From Vicinamibacterales bacterium (GTDB lineage: Bacteria; Acidobacteriota; Vicinamibacteria; Vicinamibacterales; 2-12-FULL-66-21): a DNA stretch of 64,000 nt. Below, one piece after another: positions 35,500 to 43,837 of the stretch. A program made the position numbers and the translations under genes. Below the pieces are notes generated by a model. It searched no databases, was not told the DNA's origin, and saw only the letters and a list, made by a program, of their open reading frames with translations. The DNA is taken from NCBI GenBank assembly GCA_036496585.1, contig DASXLB010000028.1:62001-126000 (forward strand), written 5' to 3'. Position 1 is the first letter of the stretch, and every line of letters starts with the position of its first letter.

Positions 35500-36486
35500 C
35501 TACTGCCGCAGCTCGAGCATCGGCTTGAAAGGGCCGAGACGATGCTGCTCCAGAGAAAAGGGGTCCGCAAAGGGCGGGAACGGCGCATCGACGGGCTTCT
35601 TCGATCGATCCGGATAGTCGAGCTCGAGATGCGCGCGTGCCGGACGCGCCTGGCTGTTGATGAACGCCGCCACGTCCCACGCGTCCTCGACGCTCAGCAC
35701 CGGCGTCCGGTACGTCGTGCCGAACGGCATGTTGGCGCGGATGTAGCTCGCCGAGGAGATGAGGCGGTGCATGCCGGCGCCGTCGTTGAAGCTGTCCGGT
35801 CCCCACAACGGGGGATACAGATAGCCGGCGGCGTCGCCAGGTCTTCCCTTGCGCAGCCCCTGGCCGTCGGGCTGGTGACACGCGACGCACGTCGCGTCAT
35901 AGACGGTCCGTCCCCTCACGCTGTCGGCGGCGCGATCGAGATACGGCAGGACGGGCGTGCTTCGACCGTCCGCGCTCCGGCCGACCGGGACGCCGGTGCT
36001 GAGGAACTGCACGTAGGCGACGATCGCCCTCATCTCGCGCCCATCCGGCGGCAGCGCGCGGCCGTTCATGCTGCGCTCCAGGCAGCCTTCGATGCGATCC
36101 TCGATCGTGCGCACCTCGTTCTCGCGCGCCATATAGGCGGGAAACGCCGCATAGACGCCGACCATCGGCAGCGCGAACGCCTGCGTGCCGGCGAGCAGAT
36201 GGCAGCTCTGGCACGAGAGATTGTTGCCCGCGTAGCGCATCCCGCCGTCAGCCGCCTCTGGGCCGATGAGCGACGGCGTGTTCGCGAACAGCTGGCGGCC
36301 GTAGAGGACGGTGTCCTTCCAGAGGCCGGCGGGTAGCGCGTCGGCGTCCGGCACGCGCCACGCGAGGTCGGCCGCCGGCGACGGTTGCTGCGCGCCGGTG
36401 CCCGCCTGCGACAGGACGCCCGCCGCGGCGATCGCCAGCGCCGTCAGGGCCGCGGCCGTCGCGCCGCGGCGCCGATCATCCGGCAT
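35500..36486 (-). CDS. Dihaem cytochrome c, TsdA-like (thiosulfate dehydrogenase type)
   Basis: This is a 328-residue periplasmic protein. After a signal peptide (ALTALAIAAAGVLSQAGTG) it has two haem-c sites: C92-Q-S-C95-H96 and C200-V-A-C203-H204. The first half (ANTPSLIGPE, GNNLSCQSCHLLAG, AFPAYMARENEVRTIEDRIEGC) follows the TsdA/SoxA-like pattern. C135 in GCLERSMNG is a candidate unusual haem ligand. It overlaps the end of the upstream DsrE-like gene by 11 bases, so the pair is co-transcribed. Thiosulfate or another sulfur compound is the likely substrate; that is inferred from family and neighbour. Confidence 0.85.
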   Translation of the reverse strand: MPDDRRRGATAAALTALAIAAAGVLSQAGTGAQQPSPAADLAWRVPDADALPAGLWKDTVLYGRQLFANTPSLIGPEAADGGMRYAGNNLSCQSCHLLAGTQAFALPMVGVYAAFPAYMARENEVRTIEDRIEGCLERSMNGRALPPDGREMRAIVAYVQFLSTGVPVGRSADGRSTPVLPYLDRAADSVRGRTVYDATCVACHQPDGQGLRKGRPGDAAGYLYPPLWGPDSFNDGAGMHRLISSASYIRANMPFGTTYRTPVLSVEDAWDVAAFINSQARPARAHLELDYPDRSKKPVDAPFPPFADPFSLEQHRLGPFKPMLELRQ

Positions 36487-37138
36487 AGCCGAACATGAAG
36501 CCCCGTTCCTGCGCGCGGCCGACCGCGATGATGCCGGCGGGGGTCAGGTGCGCGTTCCTGATCAGGTTCCTGGCGAGCTCCTCGAACATCGCGTCGACCG
36601 TCCCGCCGCTGGCGGGCGCCAGGATCCCCGCGTAGCGGCGCGTCGCCATCGCGCACACGCCGAAGTGCGCGCCGAGGTCGCTCAGCGAGTCGAGCGACTC
36701 GCCGCCGGCGTTGCCGGGATTCACGGCCGGCGCCTTCTCCTTCAGCTCCAGCTCGCTCGCCAGGGCGGCGCCGTACTTCCGCCAGATCGCGTCGTTGAAG
36801 GCCAGCGGCGTGGCGTTGTGCCGGAGGATGACGATCACGCCGAGATCGCGGCTGTCGACGTCATAGCCGCTCTTGTTGGCGTCAAAGACGTTGCTCGCAT
36901 AGTGCCGGATGGTCTTCACTCCCGGCGGTGTGATGGCGTCGAAGAGCATGCGGTGCGCCGAAGGGAGCGCGTCCATCCAGTCGTCGACGGCATGGTGGCG
37001 CGGCGACCTCCCCTGGGCAGCGGCGGGCGCCGCCGATCCGACGAGTGCGCCGATCGCGGCCGAGCCCAGGCCGAGCCTGGCGAGAAACCGGCGCCGGGCC
37101 GGCACGTTCGAGTCGCGGCGGAAGGTACGAGCTTGCAT
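36476..37138 (-). CDS. Tat-exported DsrE-like protein
   Basis: This is a 220-residue protein. A twin-arginine signal (ARRRFLARLGLGSAAIGALVGSAAPAAAQ) indicates folded export. The mature part reads like the DsrE/DsrF sulfur-relay fold: DLGVIVILRHNATPLAFNDAIW, then AHFGVCAMATRRYAG with a cysteine where the sulfur-carrying residue is expected, then HLTPAGIIAVGRAQERGF. It is the first gene of a two-gene unit with the TsdA-like cytochrome. The start at 37138 puts RR near the N-terminus; upstream frame is open but lacks signal features. Confidence 0.75.
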   Translation of the reverse strand: MQARTFRRDSNVPARRRFLARLGLGSAAIGALVGSAAPAAAQGRSPRHHAVDDWMDALPSAHRMLFDAITPPGVKTIRHYASNVFDANKSGYDVDSRDLGVIVILRHNATPLAFNDAIWRKYGAALASELELKEKAPAVNPGNAGGESLDSLSDLGAHFGVCAMATRRYAGILAPASGGTVDAMFEELARNLIRNAHLTPAGIIAVGRAQERGFMFGYAG

Positions 37139-37186
37139 GGTCACGACCGTATCGTAGCAAGTCGCGGCCGCAATGGGGTTCTCTGA

Positions 37187-37192
37187 TAGAGT
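37187..37192 (+). promoter_or_regulatory. Extended -10 (TGATAGAGT), leaderless start
   Basis: TAGAGT, preceded by TGA as in an extended -10, ends 7 bases before the ATG at 37200. The divergent DsrE-like gene starts 61 bases away and has TACGAT on the - strand 12 bases before its ATG. Confidence 0.55.
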
Positions 37193-37199
37193 CCGCGTC

Positions 37200-38069
37200 A
37201 TGCGAGCCATCATCGCTGCCGTGTTCTGCGCCGTCGCATTCGCGCCGATCACGCAGACGGGAATCGAGTTCGGAAAGCCGAACGGTCACGCGCTGCTGCT
37301 GGACGCCCATGTGCCGGATGGCCCGGGTCCGTTCCCCGCGGCCATCCTCGTCCACGGTGGCGGCTTCGATGGCGGCAGCCGCGCCACCAACATGGCGCCG
37401 ACGTTCCAGCCGCTCGCCGACGCCGGGTTCGCCTGGTTCAGCATCGACTACCGGATGGCGCCGGAATTCCGCTTCGCCGAGGCGAAGGACGACGTCGACG
37501 CCGCGATCCGCTGGCTACGGGCGAATGCCGCCGCCTACCACGTCGATCCGAAGCGGATCGTGCTGGCCGGTGAGTCCGCCGGCGGTTTCCTGGTCAACTA
37601 CGCCGGCACGCATGAAACGCCCGAGACGACCGTCGCTGCGGTCGTCGACATCTATGGTCCGGTCGACTACGAGAAGATCGCGCGCCAGCGTCAGGCCTAT
37701 CCGAACCGCTTCAACATGACGTCGATCAGCGGGCACATGAAGAACGGCGGCAGCATCGCCTTCCTCGGCGCCGAAGGCTATGACGAGGCGGGATTCGCGA
37801 AACTCAAGGCCGTGTCGCCGATCTACGCCGTCCACCGCGGCATGCCGCCGTTTCTCGCCATCCACGGGACGCGCGACGATCAGGTCCCCTACGAGCAATC
37901 GACGATGATGTGCGCGGCGATGCGCGCGGTCGGCGCGCGCTGCGACATCATCACCGTCGAAGCCGGCGGCCACGGCATGGGCACCTGGAAGGATGCCGAC
38001 CAGCAGCACTACAAGGCCGAGATGATTGCATGGCTGAAGGACACGCTCGCCGCGTCGGATCGCCGATGA
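37200..38069 (+). CDS. Secreted alpha/beta-hydrolase (esterase, HSL-like)
   Basis: This is a 289-residue hydrolase with a signal peptide (IIAAVFCAVAFAPITQ). The oxyanion motif is AILVHGGGFDGGS, the nucleophile elbow GESAGG, the acid GTRDDQVPYEQ and the histidine EAGGHGMGTW. This layout is that of the BD-FAE/HSL esterases that remove acetyl or feruloyl groups from sugars. Its stop overlaps the next gene's start (ATGA), so it is coupled to a GDSL hydrolase. Together they may de-esterify plant or microbial polysaccharides, which is inference. Confidence 0.9.
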   Translation: MRAIIAAVFCAVAFAPITQTGIEFGKPNGHALLLDAHVPDGPGPFPAAILVHGGGFDGGSRATNMAPTFQPLADAGFAWFSIDYRMAPEFRFAEAKDDVDAAIRWLRANAAAYHVDPKRIVLAGESAGGFLVNYAGTHETPETTVAAVVDIYGPVDYEKIARQRQAYPNRFNMTSISGHMKNGGSIAFLGAEGYDEAGFAKLKAVSPIYAVHRGMPPFLAIHGTRDDQVPYEQSTMMCAAMRAVGARCDIITVEAGGHGMGTWKDADQQHYKAEMIAWLKDTLAASDRR

Positions 38070-39358
38070 AGGCGTGTCTCGCCGCCGCGGTGGCGGTGGC
38101 GCTGGTGTTGCCCGAGCGACCGCTGGCGGGCGCCGCAGCCGGCGAGCGCTGGATTGGCACATGGTTCGCGGCGTCGACCGCCCGCGTCGACGCGCCGGCC
38201 GCGACGGGCGCCCCCCCGGCGACCAGCGGGCAGTCGCTCTTGCGGGTGAGCGATCAAACGCTGCGTCAAATCGTCCACATCACGCACGGCGGCGCTCGGC
38301 TGCGCGTCGTCTTCACCAACACGTTCGGGACAGCCGGTCTGCGCATCGGCGCCGCGAGCGTCGCCCGCCGCGACCACGACGCGGCGATCGTTGCGGCATC
38401 GGCTCGGCCGCTCACGTTCGACGGCGTCGCGCAGGCCACGATCCCGGCAGGCGCTGTCCTGCTCAGCGATCCGGTGAATCTCGAGGCCCCGGATTTCTCC
38501 GACCTCGCCATCGATCTCTTTCTTCCCGGCGACACCGGGGCGATGGCGTCGCCGGCCACGACCCATCCTGCATCGTGGCAGACCAGCTATGTCTCGGCGC
38601 CCGGCAATTTCGCCGGCCGGGCGACCATGCCTGTCGAGGCGACGACGACCTATCGGCGTGCCGACGGGCTGCAGTCAGCCACGTGGTTCTTCCTGACGCG
38701 CGTCGAGGTGGCCGCGCCGGCGGACGCCGGCGTCATCGTCGCGCTCGGCGACTCGATCACCGACGGCACCGCCTCGGGCCTCGACGCCAACCACCGGTGG
38801 CCGGACTATCTGGCCCGCCGCCTCACCGCCGCGGGGGCGCGTGTGGCCGTACTCAATGCCGGTATCGGCGGCAACCGGCTGCTCAACGAGGGGAACGGTC
38901 CGTCGGCCCTGGCACGCTTCGATCGTGACGTCATCGCGCAGCCCGGTGTGACGGCGGTGATCGTGCTCGAGGGCATCAACGACATCGGCCAGGCACGCCA
39001 GAGTCCGTCGCCGGCGGCCGCCGATCTCATCGCTGCGCACCAGCAGATCATCGCTCGCGCCCACGCTCACGGTCTTCGCGTCTACGGCGCCACTCTGACG
39101 CCGTTCGAGGGGGCCGCCTATTGGACGCCCGAAGGAGAGGCCAAGCGGCGCCAACTGAATGAGTGGATCCGCGGCGGCCAGGGGTACGACGCGGTCTTCG
39201 ACTTCGACGCGGCCGTGCACGATCCCGCCCAGCCCACGAAGACACTGCTGCGATTCGACGCCGGCGATCATCTGCATTTGAATGCAGCGGGCTACGAAGC
39301 CGTCGCCGGGACGATCGACCTCGCGGTGTTCGCCTCGCGGCCAGTCAGCGTCCGGTAA
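38066..39358 (+). CDS. Secreted GDSL/SGNH hydrolase
   Basis: This is a 430-residue exported esterase. After a signal peptide (AAAVAVALVLPERPLAGAAA), an N-terminal beta-rich domain (about 30-225) precedes the SGNH domain. Its blocks are VALGDSITDGT (Ser), GIGGNRLL (Gly), EGINDIG (Asn) and AGDHLHLNAAGYEA (Asp, His). This matches the two-domain GDSL family often seen with carbohydrate esterases. It overlaps the esterase gene by 4 bases. A small convergent gene starts 9 bases past its stop. Confidence 0.92.
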   Translation: MKACLAAAVAVALVLPERPLAGAAAGERWIGTWFAASTARVDAPAATGAPPATSGQSLLRVSDQTLRQIVHITHGGARLRVVFTNTFGTAGLRIGAASVARRDHDAAIVAASARPLTFDGVAQATIPAGAVLLSDPVNLEAPDFSDLAIDLFLPGDTGAMASPATTHPASWQTSYVSAPGNFAGRATMPVEATTTYRRADGLQSATWFFLTRVEVAAPADAGVIVALGDSITDGTASGLDANHRWPDYLARRLTAAGARVAVLNAGIGGNRLLNEGNGPSALARFDRDVIAQPGVTAVIVLEGINDIGQARQSPSPAAADLIAAHQQIIARAHAHGLRVYGATLTPFEGAAYWTPEGEAKRRQLNEWIRGGQGYDAVFDFDAAVHDPAQPTKTLLRFDAGDHLHLNAAGYEAVAGTIDLAVFASRPVSVR

Positions 39359-39367
39359 GCCGGGCCT

Positions 39368-39580
39368 TCACACCTTCCGTGACGACGCGACGAGCATGGC
39401 AATGCCGGCGACCACGGCCGCCCCTGAGACGAGCGGCGGTACCGGCACGGTCTCGTGTGTCCGTGTCGTCGCCTGCAGCGGGCCGAGATCGACGACTTTC
39501 TTGTCCCTGGTGTAGCCGAAGCCGCCGTAGGCGAGGCCGAGAACACCCAGGACGATCAGCACGATACCTGCAATCTTCAT
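39368..39580 (-). CDS. DUF3185-like small membrane protein
   Basis: This is a 70-residue protein with two membrane helices: IAGIVLIVLGVLGLAYGGF near the start and PPLVSGAAVVAGIAMLVAS at the end. A short loop, RDKKVVDLGPLQATT, lies between them. The layout and VVDLGPLQ motif match DUF3185 proteins, as I recall them. The function is unknown. The start at 39580 follows a GGAG site. It is convergent with the GDSL gene, 9 bases apart. Confidence 0.78.
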   Translation of the reverse strand: MKIAGIVLIVLGVLGLAYGGFGYTRDKKVVDLGPLQATTRTHETVPVPPLVSGAAVVAGIAMLVASSRKV

Positions 39581-39695
39581 ACAACGGCTCTCCGGACGCG
39601 TTCGTAGCAAGCGAGGTGCCAGGGGACCGTTTATATCCGGGCATACGACGCGCCGTACGATAGAGTGCGGCGTTCCGCTCTCCTGGAGGATTCCG

Positions 39696-42332
39696 GTGCA
39701 CTACCGATACGCCCGACTGGGCGCCGCTGTTTTCATACTTGCCGCCATCGTGGCGCTGCCCGGCTCGGCAGCGCGCCTCGGCGGCCAGGCCGCCGCCACC
39801 GGCGTCGTCGCCATCCGCAACGCGACGCTGCTGACCGTCAGTCACGGCACCATCGCGGCGGGCACGATCGTCTTGCAGAACGGTAAGATCGCCGCGATCG
39901 GCAGCGCCGTCAGCATCCCGGCGGGCGCCGAGGTGATCGACGGCAGCGGCAAGTTCGTCTCGCCGGGGCTCATCGACGCCCACTCGCACATCGCCAACGA
40001 CGACATCAACGAGGGGGGCACGTCCGTCAGCTCGATGGTCGGCATGGGCGACGTGCTCGACCCCACCGACATCGACATCTACCGCGACCTCGCCGGCGGT
40101 ACGACGACCGCCAACATCCTGCACGGCAGTGCCAACGCGATTGGCGGCAAGACGCTGGTGATCAAGCTGCGCTGGGGCAAGACGCGTCCCGAGGACATCG
40201 TCTTCGACGGGGCGCTGCCGGGGATCAAGTTCGCGCTCGGCGAGAACGTCACCCGCAAACGCGGCCAGGCGGCGACGCCGCCCGAACGCTTTCCCAGCAC
40301 GCGCCAGGGCGTCGACTACGTGATGCGCGACGCCTTCACACGCGCCAAGGCTTACAAAAGGGCCTGGGACGACTACAACGCGGCGAAGGCGAAAGGGCAG
40401 GATCCGCTGCCGCCCAAGAAGGACTTGCAGCTCGATCCGCTCGTCGAGGTGCTCGAGGGCAAACGGCTCGTGCACTGCCACTCGTACCGCGCCGACGAAA
40501 TCCTGATGATGATCCGCGTCGCCGACGAGATGGGCTTCAAGGTCGCCACCTTCCAGCACGTCCTCGAAGGCTACAAGGTGGCCAAGGAAATCGCCGCGCA
40601 CGGCGCCGGCGCCTCGACCTTCTCCGACTGGTGGGGCTACAAGATCGAGGCGGAAGACGCGATCCCCTACAACGCCGCGATCATGACGCGCAAGGGGGTG
40701 CTCGTCTCGATCAATTCCGACGACGCCGAGCAGGCGCGACGGCTGAACAACGAGGCGGCAAAGACGGTCCGTTACGGCGGCCTCACCGACGACGAGGCGC
40801 TGGCGACGGTGACGATCAACCCGGCGAAGCAGCTGCGCATCGACAGCCGCGTCGGCTCGCTCGACGTCGGCAAGGACGCCGACGTCGTCATCTGGAACCA
40901 CCATCCGCTCAGCACCGAGGCGATCGTCGACCGTGCCTTCATCGATGGCGTCGTCTACTACGACCGTGTCAAGGATCTCGACCGCGTCGCCGCGATCGAG
41001 AAGGAGAAGGGCGTCACGCGCACGGTCGCGCCACCGGCTAACGGCACTGGCAACGGCGCCGCGGCGCCCGCGGCGACGGCACAGCCGTTCGTGCCCGAAG
41101 AGATCCTTCAGATCCCCAAGACCAACGCCAACGGTCCGGCGTGGGCGATCACCAACGCGCGCATCGTCACGGTGTCGGGCGCGGTGATTCCGCGCGGCAC
41201 CATCGTGATCAAGGGCAACCGCATCGACGCGGTCGGCGAGAGCGTCACGCCTCCGGCCGGCGCGAAGATCGTCGACGCGGCGGGCGCGAACGTCTATCCC
41301 GGCTTCGTCGACGCGGGGACCGACGTCGGGCTCAACGAGCCCGGACCGCGCAACTATGACGACGTGAGCGAAATCGGCGACTGGAACCAGGCGCTCAGGA
41401 CCGAGCGCGCGTTCCAGATGGACAGCGATTCGGTGCCCATCGACCGGGTCGAGGGGATCACGACGGTTGCCGTGACACCGGGCGGCGGTGTGATCAGCGG
41501 CTCGCTGCCGGTGATGGATCTCGACGGGTGGACGTGGGAGGAGGGCCGCGTGCGCCAGAGCGCCGGTCTTGTCATGACGTATCCCGGCGGCGGCGGCGGC
41601 GGCGGTGGCCGCGGCGGGGGTGGTGGCGGCCGCGGCGGCGGGCCGACCGGCGGGCCGACCCCGACCGAGCAGATCGCGAAGCTGACGGCGCTCCTCGAAC
41701 GGGCCGCGGCGTATGCCAAGGCGCCGGCCGGGCACCCCATCGATCTGTCACTCGAGCCGTTCCTCCCCATTCTGAATCGCAGCCAGGCGTTCATCGTCAG
41801 CGCCGGCACCGAGCAGTCGATTCGCGACGCGGTGACCTGGGCCGAGAAGCAGCACGTGCGAGTCGTCATCCGCAGCGGCGCTGACGTGCAGCGGGTCGCC
41901 GGGTTCCTCAAGGAGCACGATGTGCCGGTGATTCTCACCAGCGTGCTGGCGCTGCCTCCGCGCGAAGACGAATTCCACGCCTATCCGTACCAGGCGGCAG
42001 GCGTCCTCGCGAAAGCCGGCGTCCGGTTCGCGTTTTCAAGCGGCGGCTTCCAGTTTTCGCGCGACGTGCCGTTCCAGGCCGCGCGGTCGGTGGCGTGGGG
42101 CCTCGATCACGACACGGCAATCCGCGCGATCACGCTCGACGCCGCGCGCATCCTCGGCGTCAACGGCCTGGTTGGCAGCATCGAGCCGGGCAAGCTGGCC
42201 AATCTCGTCGTGATGAAGGGGGACGCGCTGGAGATTCGTTCGCAGATCCAGCACGTCGTCATCGCCGGCCGGGACGTGCCGCTCGAGAGCAAGCACACGG
42301 AACTCTACAAGCGCTTCATGGCGAGGGAGTAG
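39696..42332 (+). CDS. Two-domain secreted amidohydrolase
   Basis: This is an 878-residue protein, GTG start with GGAGGA 5 bases before it, and a signal-like N-terminus. Domain 1 (about 35-450) is an amidohydrolase with H96-S-H98 (GLIDAHSHI), HCHSYR, FQHVLEG and SINSDD, so its metal site is intact. Domain 2 (about 465-870) has the same fold, but where HxH belongs it reads PGFVDAGTDVG, so it is probably inactive. A Gly/Arg run (about 630-650) lies in domain 2. It is first of three adjacent amidohydrolase genes (2-base gap). Substrate unknown; imidazolonepropionase-like. Confidence 0.9.
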   Translation: MHYRYARLGAAVFILAAIVALPGSAARLGGQAAATGVVAIRNATLLTVSHGTIAAGTIVLQNGKIAAIGSAVSIPAGAEVIDGSGKFVSPGLIDAHSHIANDDINEGGTSVSSMVGMGDVLDPTDIDIYRDLAGGTTTANILHGSANAIGGKTLVIKLRWGKTRPEDIVFDGALPGIKFALGENVTRKRGQAATPPERFPSTRQGVDYVMRDAFTRAKAYKRAWDDYNAAKAKGQDPLPPKKDLQLDPLVEVLEGKRLVHCHSYRADEILMMIRVADEMGFKVATFQHVLEGYKVAKEIAAHGAGASTFSDWWGYKIEAEDAIPYNAAIMTRKGVLVSINSDDAEQARRLNNEAAKTVRYGGLTDDEALATVTINPAKQLRIDSRVGSLDVGKDADVVIWNHHPLSTEAIVDRAFIDGVVYYDRVKDLDRVAAIEKEKGVTRTVAPPANGTGNGAAAPAATAQPFVPEEILQIPKTNANGPAWAITNARIVTVSGAVIPRGTIVIKGNRIDAVGESVTPPAGAKIVDAAGANVYPGFVDAGTDVGLNEPGPRNYDDVSEIGDWNQALRTERAFQMDSDSVPIDRVEGITTVAVTPGGGVISGSLPVMDLDGWTWEEGRVRQSAGLVMTYPGGGGGGGGRGGGGGGRGGGPTGGPTPTEQIAKLTALLERAAAYAKAPAGHPIDLSLEPFLPILNRSQAFIVSAGTEQSIRDAVTWAEKQHVRVVIRSGADVQRVAGFLKEHDVPVILTSVLALPPREDEFHAYPYQAAGVLAKAGVRFAFSSGGFQFSRDVPFQAARSVAWGLDHDTAIRAITLDAARILGVNGLVGSIEPGKLANLVVMKGDALEIRSQIQHVVIAGRDVPLESKHTELYKRFMARE

Positions 42333-42334
42333 CG

Positions 42335-43834
42335 ATGGCGATCGATGTCCGATATCCGATAGCCGAGAGACGATGGACGTTGTTCGCGGCGCCCGCATTG
42401 GTGTTCGTGGCGGCGTTCGCCTACCCGACACTTGACGCGCAGATGCCGGCCGCGCCGGTGTACGCGATCCAGGGCGCGAAGATCGTCAGCGCCGGGACGA
42501 CGATCGAAAAGGGGAATCTCGTGATGCGCAACGGCCTCATCGAGGACGTCGGCGCGAGCGTCGCGATTCCCGCCGACGCGGTCGTGGTCGAGGGCGCCAA
42601 CCTGACGATCTACCCCGGCCTGATCGACATGACCAACACGACCGCGGTCGATCCGCCGCGCGTCGCCGCGGCGGCCGCCCCGGCAGCGGCGGAGGCCGCG
42701 CCCGACGGGCAGGGAGGCGGCCGCGGCCGCGGCGCGGCTGCGGCACCGCCGCCGACCTGGGCCGATGCCGATCGAACCCGGCGCGACGCGCTGCTCAATC
42801 CCGACTTCGACGCGGCGAGCCACGTGCGCTACGAGGGCGTCGAGATGCAGCGCCTCGCCGCCGCCGGCATCACCACCCTGCTCGCCGTACCGCCGTCGGG
42901 ACTGCTGAAGGGGGAGAGCGCCCTGGTCAACGTCGCGGCGCCGCCCGACGATGACGACGTGAGCCGCGTCGGCGCCTATCGCCGCGGTGCGGTGGTCATC
43001 GCGGCGCCGGTCGCGCAGCACGTGACGTTCGCGGCCGGTCGCGGCGGCGCCGGCTATCCAGCGGCGCTGCTCGGCGACGTCGCCTTCGTGCGGCAGGCAT
43101 TCTACGACGCGAAGTGGCAGAAGGAGGCGCGCATCTGGGCCGACAAGCACCAGGACCAGGCGCGCCCGGTGTTCGAGCCGGCACTCGACGCGCTGGCGCC
43201 GGCGCTCGATCGCAGGATGCCGGTGTCATTCGAAGCAGGAGAGGTGCGCGAGATCCTGCGAGCCCTCGCCATGGCGAAGGAATTCAACCTCGATCCGATC
43301 GTCACCGGCGGCATCGAGGCGGATCAGACCGTGGCCGATCTGAAGGCGGCGCACGCGAAAGTGATCCTGACCGTGGGTTCGGGCAACCCGGCGCCAGGCG
43401 GCCGCGGCGGTCGCGACGACACGCCGGTTCGCGTGACCCGCATGCAGCAGAACGCGCCCAAGGTCCCGGCCGCGCTCGAGAAGGCCGGCATTCCGTACGC
43501 TTTCGCGTCGGAAGGCGGGCTGGCCCCATCCGACTTACTGCGCGCCGCCGCGCGCGCGGTGAGGGACGGCGGCCTGACGCCGGATCAGGCGCTGCGCGCC
43601 CTGACCGTCAACGCGGCAAAGATCGCCGGCGCCGACGCCCGTGTCGGCACCCTCGCAAAGGGCAAGATCGCCAACCTGCTCGTGGTCGAAGGGGATCTAT
43701 TCGCCGACCCGCCGCACATCCGACGCGTGTTCGTCGACGGCCGTCCGGTGAACATCGACGTGCCGACAGGCGCTCCGACGCCTGGCGGTGGACGTCGTGG
43801 CACGACCAGTGACGAATCACGAATGGCGAAGTAG
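42335..43834 (+). CDS. Amidohydrolase-like protein lacking the metal-binding HxH
   Basis: This is a 499-residue exported protein with the amidohydrolase composite fold: AIQGAKIVSAGTTIEKGN at the start and KIAGADARVGTLAKGKIANLLV at the end. The first strand reads YPGLIDMTNTTAV instead of PGxxDxHxH, and no other His cluster is seen, so it is probably a pseudoenzyme or subunit. It starts 2 bases after the two-domain enzyme and likely pairs with it. Its last residues (TTSDESRMAK) come from a GACGAATCACGAATGG repeat-like stretch. Confidence 0.85.
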   Translation: MAIDVRYPIAERRWTLFAAPALVFVAAFAYPTLDAQMPAAPVYAIQGAKIVSAGTTIEKGNLVMRNGLIEDVGASVAIPADAVVVEGANLTIYPGLIDMTNTTAVDPPRVAAAAAPAAAEAAPDGQGGGRGRGAAAAPPPTWADADRTRRDALLNPDFDAASHVRYEGVEMQRLAAAGITTLLAVPPSGLLKGESALVNVAAPPDDDDVSRVGAYRRGAVVIAAPVAQHVTFAAGRGGAGYPAALLGDVAFVRQAFYDAKWQKEARIWADKHQDQARPVFEPALDALAPALDRRMPVSFEAGEVREILRALAMAKEFNLDPIVTGGIEADQTVADLKAAHAKVILTVGSGNPAPGGRGGRDDTPVRVTRMQQNAPKVPAALEKAGIPYAFASEGGLAPSDLLRAAARAVRDGGLTPDQALRALTVNAAKIAGADARVGTLAKGKIANLLVVEGDLFADPPHIRRVFVDGRPVNIDVPTGAPTPGGGRRGTTSDESRMAK

Positions 43835-43837
43835 CGC

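Noticed and set aside
41580-41650. Gly/Arg-rich run as a possible tandem repeat insertion
   Set aside because: It is an in-frame low-complexity linker inside the amidohydrolase, as in other secreted proteins here (also 25670-25700).
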